Shown here one piece after another: positions 11,864 to 23,493 of a DNA stretch of 64,000 nt. The number at the start of each line of letters is the position of its first letter. The first letter of the stretch is position 1. The translations under genes and the position numbers were made by a program. The notes beneath the pieces are model-generated. The model did no database searches. It was given only the letters and a program-made list of their open reading frames with translations, and had not been told where the DNA came from. Location: contig NC_037088.1 in the NCBI RefSeq assembly GCF_002994745.2, forward strand, positions 65,862,397 to 65,926,396, in the 5' to 3' direction. This stretch comes from Rosa chinensis (taxonomy: Eukaryota > Streptophyta > Magnoliopsida > Rosales > Rosaceae).

Positions 11864-12922
11864 TCACTCTAGATCATCTTCATGATCTTCTTGTTCCACA
11901 TAGTGAACTTCTCTTGCTTCACAATATGCTTTGTAGGTAGTGACAATTTCTTCACGAGCTCTACAAATGTGTGCCCAATGACCGGATACTCCACATTGAG
12001 AACACACATCTCTTTGCTCAGACTCCATTGATTGAGGTGCTTTGAAAGCATCATTTAAATTGCTCTTAGTGTTGGTGGTGCCACCAACATGGCCAGAGGC
12101 GTTGCCTCCCTCTCTCTTTCCACGTTGACCTTTTCGGTTCCATGTTTGCCTATTTCGGCGGTTACCTTCCCAAGTAGAGAGATTATATGGACCAGAATGT
12201 CCAGAAGTATCCCTAAGATTAGGGTTTTGCTCTTGGCACCCTCTCTTAGGGGCGCGACTATAATTGGATTCTGGAATATGCTTTGTTTCCACTGATCTTG
12301 AATTATAGTTTTTCACAAGGATGTTGTCATGCTTTTCAGCAACATTCATAGCTCCAATGAGCTCATGAAACCTTGTGATCGTCCTGTAGTAACATCGATT
12401 CGATAGTTTTTAGCAACCATCAATGCAGAGACGGGGAAGGTAAAGAGAGTTATTCTCAATCAACATCGCATCTGTGATCTCTTTACCACAGAATTCCATT
12501 AAGGATTTAATGCGAAGTGCTTCCGAGTTATAGTCAAGAACTGACTTGAAATCACAGAAGCAGAGGCTATGCCATCTCACTTCTAGGTCAGGAAGCAGGG
12601 AGTCACGGACGTTGCCAAATCTTTCTTCAAGTGAGACCCACAACCTTGTGGGGTCTTCTTCATTCATACACTCGTACTGGAGCGAATCATCCATACGATG
12701 AGTCATTAGGATGATGGCTTTCACCTTATTTGCCTTTAAGGCTGCTCTATTTGTTTCCAAAGCTTGAGCTTGCTCAACAGTTAGCACGTCCTGGTTAGGC
12801 TCGAGAATCGTATCCAAGATTCCATCGGCCTTGAGATGCTAGCGGACATCACGAACCCACATGTGATATTCAGAGCCAGTTGTTCTCAATGGAGCAAAAT
12901 CCAATTTGTTCATGTTACTCAT
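11864..12922 (-). pseudogene. copia gag (UBN2-type) with CCHC knuckle, broken
   Basis: It starts at an ATG on the minus strand at 12922 (MSNMNKLDFAPLRTTG), typical of a copia gag start. An in-frame TAG follows after 23 residues (WVRDVR*HLKADG). It then reads on as LDTILEPNQ and a UBN2-like gag domain to 12410, and after a further break continues from 12349 to 11864. A CX2CX4HX4C zinc knuckle (CSQCGVSGHWAHIC) lies at about 12010-11970 and would bind the RNA genome in an intact element. At least one nonsense codon and one frame change are present. Confidence 0.85.
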
Positions 12923-13460
12923 CCTGAAAGAGAATAAGAAATTAGGGTTAGTTTCGGAGCGTAAAAGGCTACCATGAAAACATATAAAATTTCTTAGAGT
13001 AGTTGCTCCCAAGAAATTATGAATTTCTAAGCGTAATCGCTTCCAAGAAATTCAATTCCAAGAGGTATTGGATTAGATCGAAATAATGACGTAAGTGGTC
13101 GATCATAAATTCTCTACAAACTCTAAGTTTGGAGATCTCAACAAGCTCCAAGCTTGGATTGAGCATGAACCTCCACCGTTCGGCTTAATTAGGTCTCCCA
13201 TATGATGAAGAAAGGGGGGGGGGTAGAAGAAGGGAGTTTGCAAGTCCCCGAAAAAGAAGAAAAATTGAATTTAAAAACTAAAAAAAAAAGGGAAATTTTA
13301 GAAAAAAAATACCTCGAAATAGGTCACCCGGAAATTTGACCGGAAAAGTCACCGGAAAGTGGCCGGCAGTCTTTGACCTCCGTTGACCAGGGGCTGACCT
13401 AGCTGACATGGCAATGGGGTCCAATGCTGAGTTGGCTGTGGGGTCAGATACTGACATGGC

Positions 13461-15489
13461 TAGGGCTGGGCATCCAAAACAGAAATCCCGGTCCCGTCCC
13501 GAAACCGTCCCCAAATCCCCCGGTACGGGCCGGGATCAAAATCTGAAATTTACTATTTGGGCCCGTCCCGTCCCGTAGAAACGGGCCCGGTACCGGTACT
13601 AGCCCAGTCGATCCCGGTTGATCCCGTCCCGTCCCGTTTAAATTAATTATTTAATTATTTATATTACTTGGTTGATTTTGATTGGGTAGTTTATGTGAGA
13701 ACACAGAGCAATGACCACACCCGATCAAAACATTTTGACCTAAACTAAACGGCCAAGGCCCTAACTCCCTAAGCCGCAACGAACTAACGAAGGGATCCCC
13801 AGTTCTAAGCTCTCTTCTCCCTCCACTCTCCAGATCTGCTTATGTTGTTCATCTAAATCCCAATCCCGACTGATCCCCAATTCACTAACCCTAGTTCTAA
13901 GCTCTTTTCGAGTCTTCTCCACTCTCCATATCTTCTTCTGTTCCTCATCTAAATCCCCGATCCCCCTCTATCAGTCGATCCCCAATTCACTAATCCCTGA
14001 TCCCAATTCATTAATCGTTTGGGTGTTGCGTAAAGAGGAAGGTCAGAGAGGTTTCAAGGAGGAGCATGATAAGAAGTTTCAAGGTCAGTCATGCTCTCAT
14101 TTTCTCAGTTTCATGCATTGCTTTGTGGTTAACTATGTTTTTTGATAATGTTAAAACTTTGGTGCAGGTGACGCATTTACTGACAGGTCACTTGTTCGAC
14201 AATTACCTTGTTCCTGTGGTTCTTCATTAAAAGCCACAGGTTCTTATGAAAGATTGTCTACTCCTATACAAGCTGATGAGCGGTTTCATGGTTCGTCATA
14301 CTTCACTTTCTCAATTCGATTCATTTCATTTTGGTCAGCTGTGTTTTGTGACTATGTTAAAGCTTTGGTTCAGGTGTGTTTGATTCATTTGATTCTGATA
14401 TATATTTGATTCATTTGATTCTGATCAGCTTATTTCAATTAGAGGTTTCAACTGAATGGTGTTGAATTGCCTCACGTGCCCAGCCCTAATAATAACCGCT
14501 CCACAGGTCCCCTCATTCATGTATATCATTGTCCTTGGTTGGGATGGATGTTTATATATCCACTACTGATCACTGTGATCCACAGCGACTAACCATATAT
14601 AGTATTAGGGAGTATATGTTTAGGATCATATTGATATATTCATTATTCACTATCCCTCGTGCTTAATTTGTCAAAGCCTCTTCTTTTGGAAACTAATCAC
14701 TTTGGGTCACCAGTGACATAATATTGGTGTTTTCTGTTTTCTTACATGTAGTTTCTTACATTCAAGTTATCATAGATTAGATTAGATTGATCATTGTTTG
14801 TTAGCTCAGAATTAGCGTGATCATCAGATAGCTGCTGATTCATACTTCATCTCCAGGTCAGTTATTCACTTATTTGATTCAAATCGTTCGATGGCTAGAG
14901 CGAAGAAGGTAGCTGCTCGGCCTCATTGTTGATTCAAATCGTTCAAGACTTGTAGTTAACTAGTTTTTATCATGTAATGGACTTTAAGACCTACTGGACT
15001 TCTTGTTGAATTCATGAATTGGTTTCTATGTTTATTCATTTATTGAACTTATTGTTGGTCTATTGAATTGGCTATTTGCTGTGTTGCACATTGGATTTCT
15101 TTCCTGTCATAATCTGCAATTTGCATTACTGCATCACAGCCATGTCATAAACTCATAATCTGCATTACTGCACTTTGAATTCATAATCTGCAATTTGGTT
15201 TAAGGCAAAATTGATTGTGTAGATTTATAAGTTGCAGTGCTAAGAGAACAGCTGCATCCTATAATGATTGAAATCTGGAAATTTTGGATAGCTGTTAAAG
15301 TCCTTTAAGTGTGGAAAAAAAAAAAAAAAAAAAGGGATTCGGGTATCCCGAATTGGGCCCGGACCCGACCCGATCCCGGTCGGTTTCGGTACCTCCGGTA
15401 CCAACTTTGAAAAAACGTAATCCCGTCCCGAAAAATATTTCCAGTACCGGGTTCGGTATCACTCAATAACCGGCCCGTGCCCAGCCCTA
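13461..15489. mobile_element. Non-autonomous hAT element inside the copia leader
   Basis: The 12-bp perfect terminal inverted repeats are tagggctgggca at 13461-13472 and tgcccagcccta at 15478-15489. They are flanked by a perfect 8-bp duplication, gacatggc, at 13453-13460 and 15490-15497. TIR sequence and TSD length are those of hAT transposons. Subterminal DNA on both sides is rich in cccgtcccg/cgggacggg motifs, likely transposase-binding repeats. No transposase-sized frame is present. An internal copy of the terminal motif (gtgcccagcccta at 14477-14489) suggests a rearranged or composite history. It is the youngest layer of the nest. Confidence 0.93.
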
Positions 15490-15998
15490 GACATGGCAGT
15501 GGGTTACCGGATGCTGACGGGGCAGTGGATCCCCCGGATGCTGACGTGACGGCTGACTGTTCTACTGACGTGGCTGTGGGGTCTGCGTCAGTGGACTTGG
15601 GCTTAGTCTTGGGCTTCTTTTCCTTTTTTTTTTTGTTTTTCTTTTTTTCTTTCTTCTGTCAGCTTTTCTATTGGCCGGTTCTGCTACTTTTATAAGGGTT
15701 TTTTGTATTTTTCTTCCAGTTCCTAAATCCTGGTATCGAAGAGCTGCTGTTGGAAAAATTTGGTAGCAATTGGAGGTCTGGAAGGTGGTGAACCGGTGTA
15801 GGGATCCCTTTTTTTCTTCTTGGAGAGTTGGTTCGATACTTCCGGTGGCCGGTTCGGTGGTTTTCCGGACGGTTCTGGTGGTACCGTTGCCGATTCTGGA
15901 ATCCTGGGATTGAGGGCTTCAATATATGAGGAGGTAGTGGCTAGGGTTTGAAAGCTACGAATTTAGGGTTTCAAGGTTAGAGATTCGTGTTGATAAAG

Positions 15999-16233
15999 TG
16001 TTTAAGGAAAACTGAAATAGGGAGATAATTGAGTCGTACTTTCATTGATAATAAGGGCCTTTTTATATAGAGGATTACAAGACATAGAATCAGAGTTCTA
16101 AAGGAAATGTTATATTACAATTGATTGGATATCTCCAAGATTTTCCGATATTATCTCTAATTCTAACCCTATTACCACTAGGTCAAGTAACCTAGAGTTT
16201 GGGCCAGACAAATATTCTGGATTTACTTGAACA
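15999..16233 (-). repeat. 5' LTR of the copia element
   Basis: 235 bp, tgtttaagg to ttacttgaaca, the partner of 8363-8602. Several substitutions and small indels separate the two LTRs, so the insertion is not recent. Confidence 0.9.
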
Positions 16234-16642
16234 GAACTCAATTTATATATCAAAATTTATATATAAAAATTGTAACAAAATCCTATAAAAAAAATTGATA
16301 GAAATATTATAATCTACAAATAAGAATAATTTAAGATAAGAATATTATTAAAATTATGTTAAGTTTATAATAGAAAGCAACTTGAAAAAATAATAATTAG
16401 TTCTGCAAGCTCTAATTAAACCTTGGAAGAAAAAAAAAATACTGAAGTTAGCAAGAATCAAACCCTAGACCTGCAATGTAGGTAAAATGTGCCAGACCAC
16501 TGCACTATGAAGCCGATTGTATTACTTGGTAACTCTAACTGCTTATAAAATGAAAATTTTAATGGGTCAGAGGACCCAGTGTGCCCCTATGTGGCTGCGC
16601 CACTGATTATTGCTATGGACATGACAAATCAAAGAAAAATTG

Positions 16643-17722
16643 TTAGAAGAAAATCTTTGACCTAGCTCTCTGCTAGGGTTTTGAGAAAGTCTCTCCTTTG
16701 GGTACTTTCTCTTGTATCTTCCCCGTTGATTTCTTAATGGTGGCCATAGCAAACTCAGGCCTGTTCATCTTATGTGTGTATGGTGCGATCAGTGTTGGCG
16801 ACGGTCTGCGTTATTCGGTCTTAAATGAAGGCATGGTCGATCTGGTGGTTGTGGGTGAAGGGAGTACTTTTGGGGCTCCGTACGAGATAAGTGGCTTGGG
16901 TGGTGACTTCCGGATCCGATTCTGACAGGTCAAAGGATTATATGCACGATCGACCAAGGCGATTGGAGGACTGGTGGTGCGACTAGAGTACTCGGCGGTG
17001 ACGGGGAAGAGTCTTGTTCGCGATCAGAGGATTTCTGGCTGGATTTTTCTCTTGCTGCTGTTGGTGGCGTTGATAACGAGTTTAACTTCTTTTACTGGGC
17101 TCGAGTTCAGGGTATTAAAGATGGTTATGACGTTGCTCGTGGTGGTGGTGACGCGTATTGCGGCGGTGGTCGGAAGCTGGTGATGGATGAGGATCGAGGG
17201 CGACCTATCTCCATATGAGGCCGGACTTCTTCGGTGGCGGTGGGATTTGCTGCCTTCAGAGATCTGCAAGCTTCTGGGTGCAATGAGGTGCCCTAGTAAT
17301 CATGGGGGTGTCCTTTGTAATTGCCATATGCACTAGAGCTTGGTGAGCTGGTGTTTACTGGTAGGTCTGCTGGGCTTGCCTAACTTTTTTTTGGGGGGGG
17401 GGGGGGAAGGTGACTTGTCAGCTTCCATTCCAAGTATTTAGTTTCTTTTTTCAGGTCACAAAAACCAGATGCTCTGAGGGATCATTTTAATTTACTGTTT
17501 CGGAGTTTCTTGGTTTTTGTTTGAAATAATGGTGCATTGACTTCTTAAAAGGTGGGTGTACTGGGAGTATATTGGGTTCTTGTTCTTATTTTAAAATAGG
17601 AGTCTCATGGTACTCTGAGAAACGATTTTTTCTGTCAACCTCATAGCGGTGTTTCGTTTTTGTACTGCTTACTGAATCTATATAATAGGCTGACCTCCCT
17701 TGATAAAAAAAAAAAAAAATTG
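16643..17722 (+). mobile_element. Non-autonomous poly(A) retroposon (LINE-like)
   Basis: A GC-richer block between AT-rich flanks ends in ccttgataaaa plus an A-run (17704-17719), the usual 3' end of plant LINE-type retroposons. Its leader (ctagggttttgagaaag) resembles that of the element at 35292. A weak candidate duplication, aaaaattg, occurs at 16635-16642 and 17715-17722, but this overlaps the A-run and is not conclusive. There is a 14-base G homopolymer near 17393. No reverse transcriptase is encoded; the open frames inside have no recognisable domains. Confidence 0.55.
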
Positions 17723-19067
17723 CTTTTCATAGCAAATAGTCAGTTCTATTATTATTTTTTCTTTAATGAAACATTACATTTTGCAAATGTCTTCCTAAGA
17801 GATTATGAATGATTTAGTATGCAGATGATATATTAAATAATGTCATTTTAAAATTTTCTAGATTCGTTAACATGATAGGAACACGAATAACACAAGAAGT
17901 CAACAAGTATTCAATTTAAGGCTTGTGTATACATTGGGAAAGGCCTGTTAATACGCACATTGACTAAAACTTTTATAAATTTGTACGTAATATGACAGCT
18001 CATTTGGAACATACCAATTTCAGCAAGATTGTATCGTTTAGAGAATAGCTTGTCATTTGATTTTAGATCATAATTTTTTTGTCCTTTGTTTTTTCTTTCT
18101 TGCCAATTTCGACGGAACAAGGATAATTTTTTTGTGTCTTGATTCAAAAAGAAGAATGATATATAATAGTTCTGGTATGAACAATTAGAAAACCAGGGAT
18201 GAATATCGATAATATTTTTGGTCCCAAACGAATATCTAAAATATGTTTAGTTTTTAACAAAAAGGTTATAAATATTAACAAAAAGTAAGAGCCCATAAAT
18301 AATTTATTTCCTCGATATTAAGGCATGTTGATGGGTAGCTTGTGAATTTTTATGTCACTTAATAAGTTAATTTTTAGTTATTTACCATCCTACACTCATC
18401 AAATTAACGAAAGGCCTATTATTATACAATTAGACTATTATGTACTGAAAATAAACTTCACATAATACGAACACAGAACGTCACTTTACAAAATCTTATT
18501 AGATAAAATGATGTTGCTTGGATCCTAGATACAACGTCATTTCATTTCATAGTTCATGACAAGAATATTTGGGGGCCAATAGACAGCCTTGATTTCGCCT
18601 TGAGCCGCAGGAGGGAAATTTTATTTGAAAATAGAAATGTATGGAAAGTCAACACATGAAGAGCATGCATGGAAAGTTTCCAGAAGCCATATTTATAGAT
18701 AAGGAAAACCGCGGCGAATTTATGATTTCCTATAAATTGTTTTTCTTTTTGGTAAGAAACGAAAATCCTTGAATGATGAAAAAAATAATAATTAAATGAG
18801 ATTCAATTTCACCACTAGAGAAAGAGAGTAGAAATATCCAAATTGGAATCTGCTAAAATGAATTTAATTTCGAATAATGATGAAGGTTTTCTGCATTCCT
18901 TATTAATCCTTTGACGTAGAATGGAAGGCATATCTCACTCTTATCTAATTTATATGCATCCTTTTTTCTTCTATAAAATGACTCACATTCCACCCTACTT
19001 CAAGTACTCCTGACTTTCTCATTTTCTTCTTCTGCCTGAATTTGTGTTCTTTTCCGCCCTGTTGATT
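17723..19067. other. Intergenic DNA and DUF1635 gene promoter
   Basis: Strongly AT-rich with no coding exon recognised. The last about 120 bases before 19068 contain a ctataaaatg TATA-like motif (18971-18980) and pyrimidine-rich stretches, a plausible promoter and leader for the gene starting at 19068. Confidence 0.45.
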
Positions 19068-20813
19068 ATGGAGGAGTTGGGTTCTATATGGACTACTACA
19101 TATCAAGAGGTGAGCCAGTTAGTTTTTGTTATGTATGTGATGGTTTTGCTGTAACATCTCAATTCAATTTTTGTTCTTGGATTTTCTTCACTGTTCTTTC
19201 AATTTGTGTTTCAGTTCTTTAATATGAATGTAAGATTTTGTCATTGATAGATCTTCCCAATCTAACCGATTCACCACCACTAAGCTTTGTTGGTTTTAAC
19301 ATTCGATTTCTCCCTTATCAGTTTTAATACTACTAAGATTATCAAATTTATGATTATATATCTGCTGAGGTTTTCTTTTTTTCTGCAAAGGCCTATGTGC
19401 TTCCATAATTTTGTAAGCATTTACAATTCCTGGCTTTCATCTCATTAAGAGCTAGGGTTTTGTGAATGTAAATATTGTTTTCAAATTCTGACCAAATTGA
19501 TATGTTTTCTGCAAGTGTCCTAGGCCAATATATCTTTGACTATCATCAATTAATTGAATCTTTGAGTAGCACATACATATGAATTGGTATATATTGGTCA
19601 AAGCTTGTGATATGCCATGGCAACAATAAATTTAGTTTTATGGCCGATTGCTGATTTAGCAGTAGATTTTAATGGTGATTCATTCTTGTTTTGACCATTA
19701 ATGGTGAATCTTTAATTTAATCTTTTTTCCCTCTTTCTCTTTTATTTAAATAAGCTCCTTTTTTTTTCGAATTTTTATTCATTAACTTACTAGGTGTTTT
19801 AAGATTCTTCAGATTCATTTGTTCTATTCAATTTTTTTTCTTTCAATTTTATGATCAAGTACTCGATGGAAAGTACCCTTTTATTATATTTAACCAATTA
19901 CTTGTTTGGAATTGACATGCAGAGCACTGACGAGTTAAAGAACGAGCTTATGTACTCAAGTCTTGAACTAGAATCAGTAAAATGCAAAGTTACCGAGAGT
20001 CAAGAAAATGTGACCAACTTGCTCAATCTGTTAGAGGTTGCATACAAAGAAAGAGATGAAGCCAGAGACCAGTTGAAGAAAATCTTTGAGAAGATGAACC
20101 CCAATTGTACTCCAATTGATCAACTGCCAAATCATGTAGTCCAGTCTGTTAGCCCCCAAATTTTGATGCCGACGACTACAAAAGAAAACTTAAGCTTAAC
20201 TGAATCCAACAGTCCCTCTTCTGTTGATTCCTTATTCGATCATGCAGTTTCTTCACCAGAGTTTCCAAGCATCATTATGCCTGATTCAAGCACCATGGGT
20301 TTTCTTAATGTGAAGCAGCCTAATGCGGTTCAACATTTTAATTTGGGCACTACTAATGTTACCATGAGTGCCCAAACTGATACAGCTTCTGAAATAGTTA
20401 ACGATTTTGCTAAAGGAAAGACTTTACCTCAGAAAGGGAAACTCATGCAAGCTGTGAAGGAAGCTGGTCCATTGCTTCGGACGCTTCTTATTGCTGGTCC
20501 CCCATTGCCCCAGTGGCGAAACCCCCCTCCCCCTTTGCAACAGCCTTTCAAAATCCCACCCGTTGCTCCGATCAACGGTTGTACGACAGCTTCTCCTCTA
20601 AGCTTTAATCAGAAACCATTTGCCATTTCAAATCCTACAACTAGCTATTTCAATGTGGCTCATACATCTTCAGCTGCCAATGCCATGTTGAGTTTCAACA
20701 CTGTCCTTCCTTCTGCTGGTGTTTCATGCTTCAATAACTCAAGAATGATGGAGACTTCAAACTCTGGTTTCGACCACCAAATCCCATTTGCCAAGCGGCG
20801 AAGGCTTCAATGA
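19068..20813 (+). CDS. DUF1635 family protein
   Basis: There are two coding exons, 19068-19109 and 19923-20813, giving 310 residues. Exon 1 encodes only MEELGSIWTTTYQE. It joins STDELKNELMYSSLELESVK in exon 2 and a predicted coiled coil (about residues 15-62) ending LLEVAYKERDEARDQLKKI. This N-terminal block is the DUF1635 signature of plant proteins of unknown function. The rest is low-complexity, Ser/Pro/Asn-rich, with KLMQAVKEAGPLLRTLL and PLPQWRNPPPP as conserved-looking islands. It ends in a basic FAKRRRLQ that could be a nuclear signal. The first exon was chosen because it has an ATG, a clean GT donor and the family's expected start. The gene converges on the WRKY gene 455 bp downstream. 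Function unknown. Confidence 0.85.
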
Positions 20814-20930
20814 AATTGTTAGCGAAAAACACTGAACAGCTTTCTTGGGGATTAGGTTTCAGCTACAACTTTCAATTGGGCCAATTGGGCCTTGTTTCAA
20901 ATGGTGTGTAGAACAATTAAAGGTGTAATA

Positions 20931-20995
20931 AAAGGGCCTTTCTTTCTTGGGGTGTGCCACCAATTCAGTTGTTGTAAAGGGCCTTTCTTTCTTGG
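20931..20995. repeat. 20-bp direct repeat in the DUF1635 3' region
   Basis: aaagggcctttctttcttgg occurs at 20931-20950 and again at 20976-20995. It lies in the probable 3' UTR between two convergent genes. Confidence 0.75.
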
Positions 20996-21268
20996 AATGA
21001 ATAAATGTAGAAATTTGCTATTCAATTGGAAAAAGATTACACACATTTTAGTACTCTTTGCCTCTTTGGCACAACATATCCGCAACTACAAGCTAAAGCC
21101 TACGGTAGGGAATTAGAAAGTGCTTCCTTAATTAAGCACATTTGGAAGTTCTAATTTTGCTGCCTCTTCATTTTACGGCAAAAAAATACGACCTAGCTAC
21201 CTCAAATGCTTTTACAAGCTAATTTGCTTCGATTTATATGTTACTTTTGGGAAGCTATGTGTAGGAGA

Positions 21269-22594
21269 TTAGGGAAAAAATCCAGGATCATCAAAAGTGA
21301 AGTTGGGGTATAATATCTGATGATCAGCTTCAGCAAATGGAAAATCCAAACCAACAGTCGGAGAGTTGGAAGCTGAAGTAGCAGCTGAGATTATATCATG
21401 AGACTCGGCCGCAGCGCTGATCTGCAGATTTTGGTTACCACCAAAGTCCTGCTGAGACAGTACAGAGAAATAGTTTGTCCCAGAAGTTGAAGCAGTAGGC
21501 ATAGTTAATGAAGGAGAAAAGTTCCCCGCATAATTGTTGTTGTTGAATGAGGGAAATAATAATTCGCCACGATGATCATGACTAGTGTCTAGGCCTTCGG
21601 TTATGACCCTGAGGCCTTCAGGGAGGCTTAAGAGCATATTATGTTGAGGCTGCTGATTCATCTGTGGTGGTTCTGGTTTTTGATCAGGCAATGGTGACAT
21701 TGGTTTTGGAGGAGGACTAGCTACGGAGGTGGAGGCTGCTTGAGTACAAGTGTGCCTTCCTCGGTAAGTAATTTCGAGGATCATTGGGTCCTCATCGGAG
21801 CGTTGCACTTGTTTTGTGGCCAAACAACCTTGAACATTTCGATGAGTGCATCTGTAATACCCTCTGCAACCCAACAGATACACTAGCTAATGTTAAGGGA
21901 AGAAACATAGATTAGTTTCGTTTGAAAAACATGTTCTAAATATAGGTACCTCGGATATTTGGCTCCAAGGATGTCCTTTTGGCCATACTTCCTCCAGCTA
22001 AAGCCATCATCAAGAGGCCCTTCAAGCCCCATACCTGATGTTACTCTTACTTGTTTTGTCCACCTTGCCAGACCTTTCCTGCATCCATTTAGAAATTTAA
22101 CATCGATCAGATTTACACAGCTATAATATGTCTTGTATGTACCAAGTTGACTAGGACTGTACGAAGCACATTTTTGTCCTTCGATCAAAAAACTTGAAAT
22201 GAGGGGCTAACCTTTTTCTAGAGGGATCTTTGTGGTCATCGGAATCTTCACTCCGAGGACTCCCATTTAGCGAAGGTGGGGAGTCAGCCATTCGAATCGT
22301 AACAACACCTGTGGAAGCAGCTACTGTAAATGTAGGTTGTTGTTGGTGTAGTTGCTCTACTGCTACTGGCATTGGGGCTGAGCTGCTAGAATTGAGCATC
22401 GAAAGCGCCTTTTCGTAGGAAGATATGATCTTTTGGATCAGCATCTCGCGAGTTAACGCTGTTTGAGAGCTCGTGGAAGGATTCAAAGTTGATGTAGCAT
22501 TGAGATGGATCTGGAGCTGCCTAGCAAGCTCCCTGCCACGTGTTAGCTCATTTACAATACCACTCTTTTGCACCCAATTCACTCCCATGTCCAT
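21269..22594 (-). CDS. WRKY30: WRKY transcription factor, group III
   Basis: There are three coding exons on the minus strand, 22594-22212, 22078-21950 and 21863-21269, giving 368 residues. The DNA-binding domain reads [21 protein letters not shown] then [13 protein letters not shown]. The zinc ligands are C-X7-C-X23-H-X-C, diagnostic of group III, and the intron splits the domain after KYPR, as usual. The N-terminus ([17 protein letters not shown]) matches group III members such as WRKY30, 41 and 53. It binds W-boxes in the nucleus; relatives act in defence, senescence and oxidative stress. WRKY30 is preferred because SIG5 lies next to it, as in Arabidopsis, but sequence alone also fits WRKY41/53. 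The start at 22594 is chosen over an upstream ATG at 22636 because family members begin close to the NEL motif. Confidence 0.92.
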
Positions 22595-23493
22595 TTCTAT
22601 ATTATTAATTAGCAAGCTAGAGCATGGATTGTGCAATTTCGACCTCAGCTAACATAAACAAGCAGCAAACTAAGATCTGAATCTAGCTAAATCACAAAGG
22701 ATTGGATGCTAAAATATTCATGCTAAGCATGATTTTGTGATGAAAGGGTCCAAAGGCAAGAAGGAAAAAGACCGGAAAGAATGGGAATTTAAGCCAAAAT
22801 TGGAACTGGGTATTCAAAAGTTTCTACCTTTGAGGGCTTGGAAGCAATGTAATTGAATCAAAGTTGGAAAATTTCAAGTTTTCAAGAATGCCCAAATCAG
22901 AGACAAAACTGAGTAACCCAATAAGGAAGAAAAAGAGGACAGAATACTGAGAATCGTGTTTTCTGTTTTGGGATGTTTTTGAAGCTTTTGAATTGGTAAA
23001 GGCTAAGACTTGAGGAAAGAGGAGAGGTGGTTATGGGGATTTAAGGGAAGGCTTTAGCTTGTATTTGAATGTTTAGAAAGTGAGGGAATGTAATTAAGAG
23101 AGAGATGAAGTTTGACTGAGAGAAAATCAAATCAAAATCCTAGTGGAGTTGATTTTCTTCATGAAGACCAGTCTTTGGTCATAGGAATTGGAAGGGGTTG
23201 TGAGATTTCATAGAGTAGTAAGAGGTCCAATTGCTGACCAATTCAGCCCCCCTCTCGGTCTCTCTCTTAAAGCTAGAGCTCCAATCAAAGCTACGTACAC
23301 GCTACACATATGCAAAGATCAACAAGATTTCTGTATCTCGCTTTTTTATTTTAAGCAAGCAAAAGAAGAAAGTCAACGATATACTATTGGTAGCAAGATA
23401 GAGAGGCGGAGGAGGCCAAGAATCTTCAAACTCAGTTCCGCGTTATTACTACTAAAGTACTATCCTCTACCAAATTTTATAGGGAGAAACTGA
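22595..23493 (-). promoter_or_regulatory. WRKY upstream region with W-box cores
   Basis: This is the sequence upstream of the minus-strand WRKY start. TTGACT W-box cores occur at 23112-23117 (plus strand) and at 23371-23376 (as AGTCAA). Two such sites within 900 bp would allow auto- or cross-regulation by WRKY proteins, common for this group. Purine-rich tracts occur around 23090-23130. Open frames in this stretch carry no recognisable domain. Confidence 0.4.

Larger units (their letters stand above)
8363..16233 (-). mobile_element. Ty1/copia LTR retrotransposon, degenerate, nested
   Basis: The two LTRs (8363-8602 and 15999-16233) are flanked by a perfect 5-bp duplication, gaact, at 8358-8362 and 16234-16238. 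Read on the minus strand the LTR begins TGTTCAAGTAAATCC and ends CTTAAACA, matching the TG...CA rule. A purine-rich tract (AAGGGGGAG) lies directly upstream of the 3' LTR on the minus strand, as expected for plus-strand priming. Coding remnants in order on the minus strand are gag with a CCHC knuckle, an integrase remnant, then late pol and RNase H. Integrase before RT/RNase H is the copia order. Nonsense codons, frameshifts and a missing RT core show it is dead. An hAT element (13461-15489) sits in the 5' leader. Confidence 0.92.
8126..16605. mobile_element. hAT-type MITE, split by a nested copia element
   Basis: The element begins cagtggtggagtcag at 8126 and ends ggctgcgccactg at 16605; these are imperfect terminal inverted repeats of the CAGTGGCGGAGCCA hAT type. 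It is flanked by a perfect 8-bp target duplication, attattgc, at 8118-8125 and 16606-16613. Subtracting the copia insertion (8363-16233 plus one gaact duplication) leaves roughly 600 bp with no coding capacity, so it was a non-autonomous element. It is the oldest layer of the nest. Confidence 0.85.

Noticed and set aside
15477..15695. Plus-strand frame rich in Asp-Ala and Phe
   Set aside because: It spans an hAT element boundary into the copia leader and ends in a T-run; not a gene.
16635..17722. aaaaattg as target duplication of the retroposon at 16643
   Set aside because: It overlaps the A-run and is too short to be convincing; kept only as a weak hint in the feature.
23188..23493. Plus-strand frame upstream of the WRKY gene
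   Set aside because: It lies in the WRKY promoter/leader, without domain or splice support.
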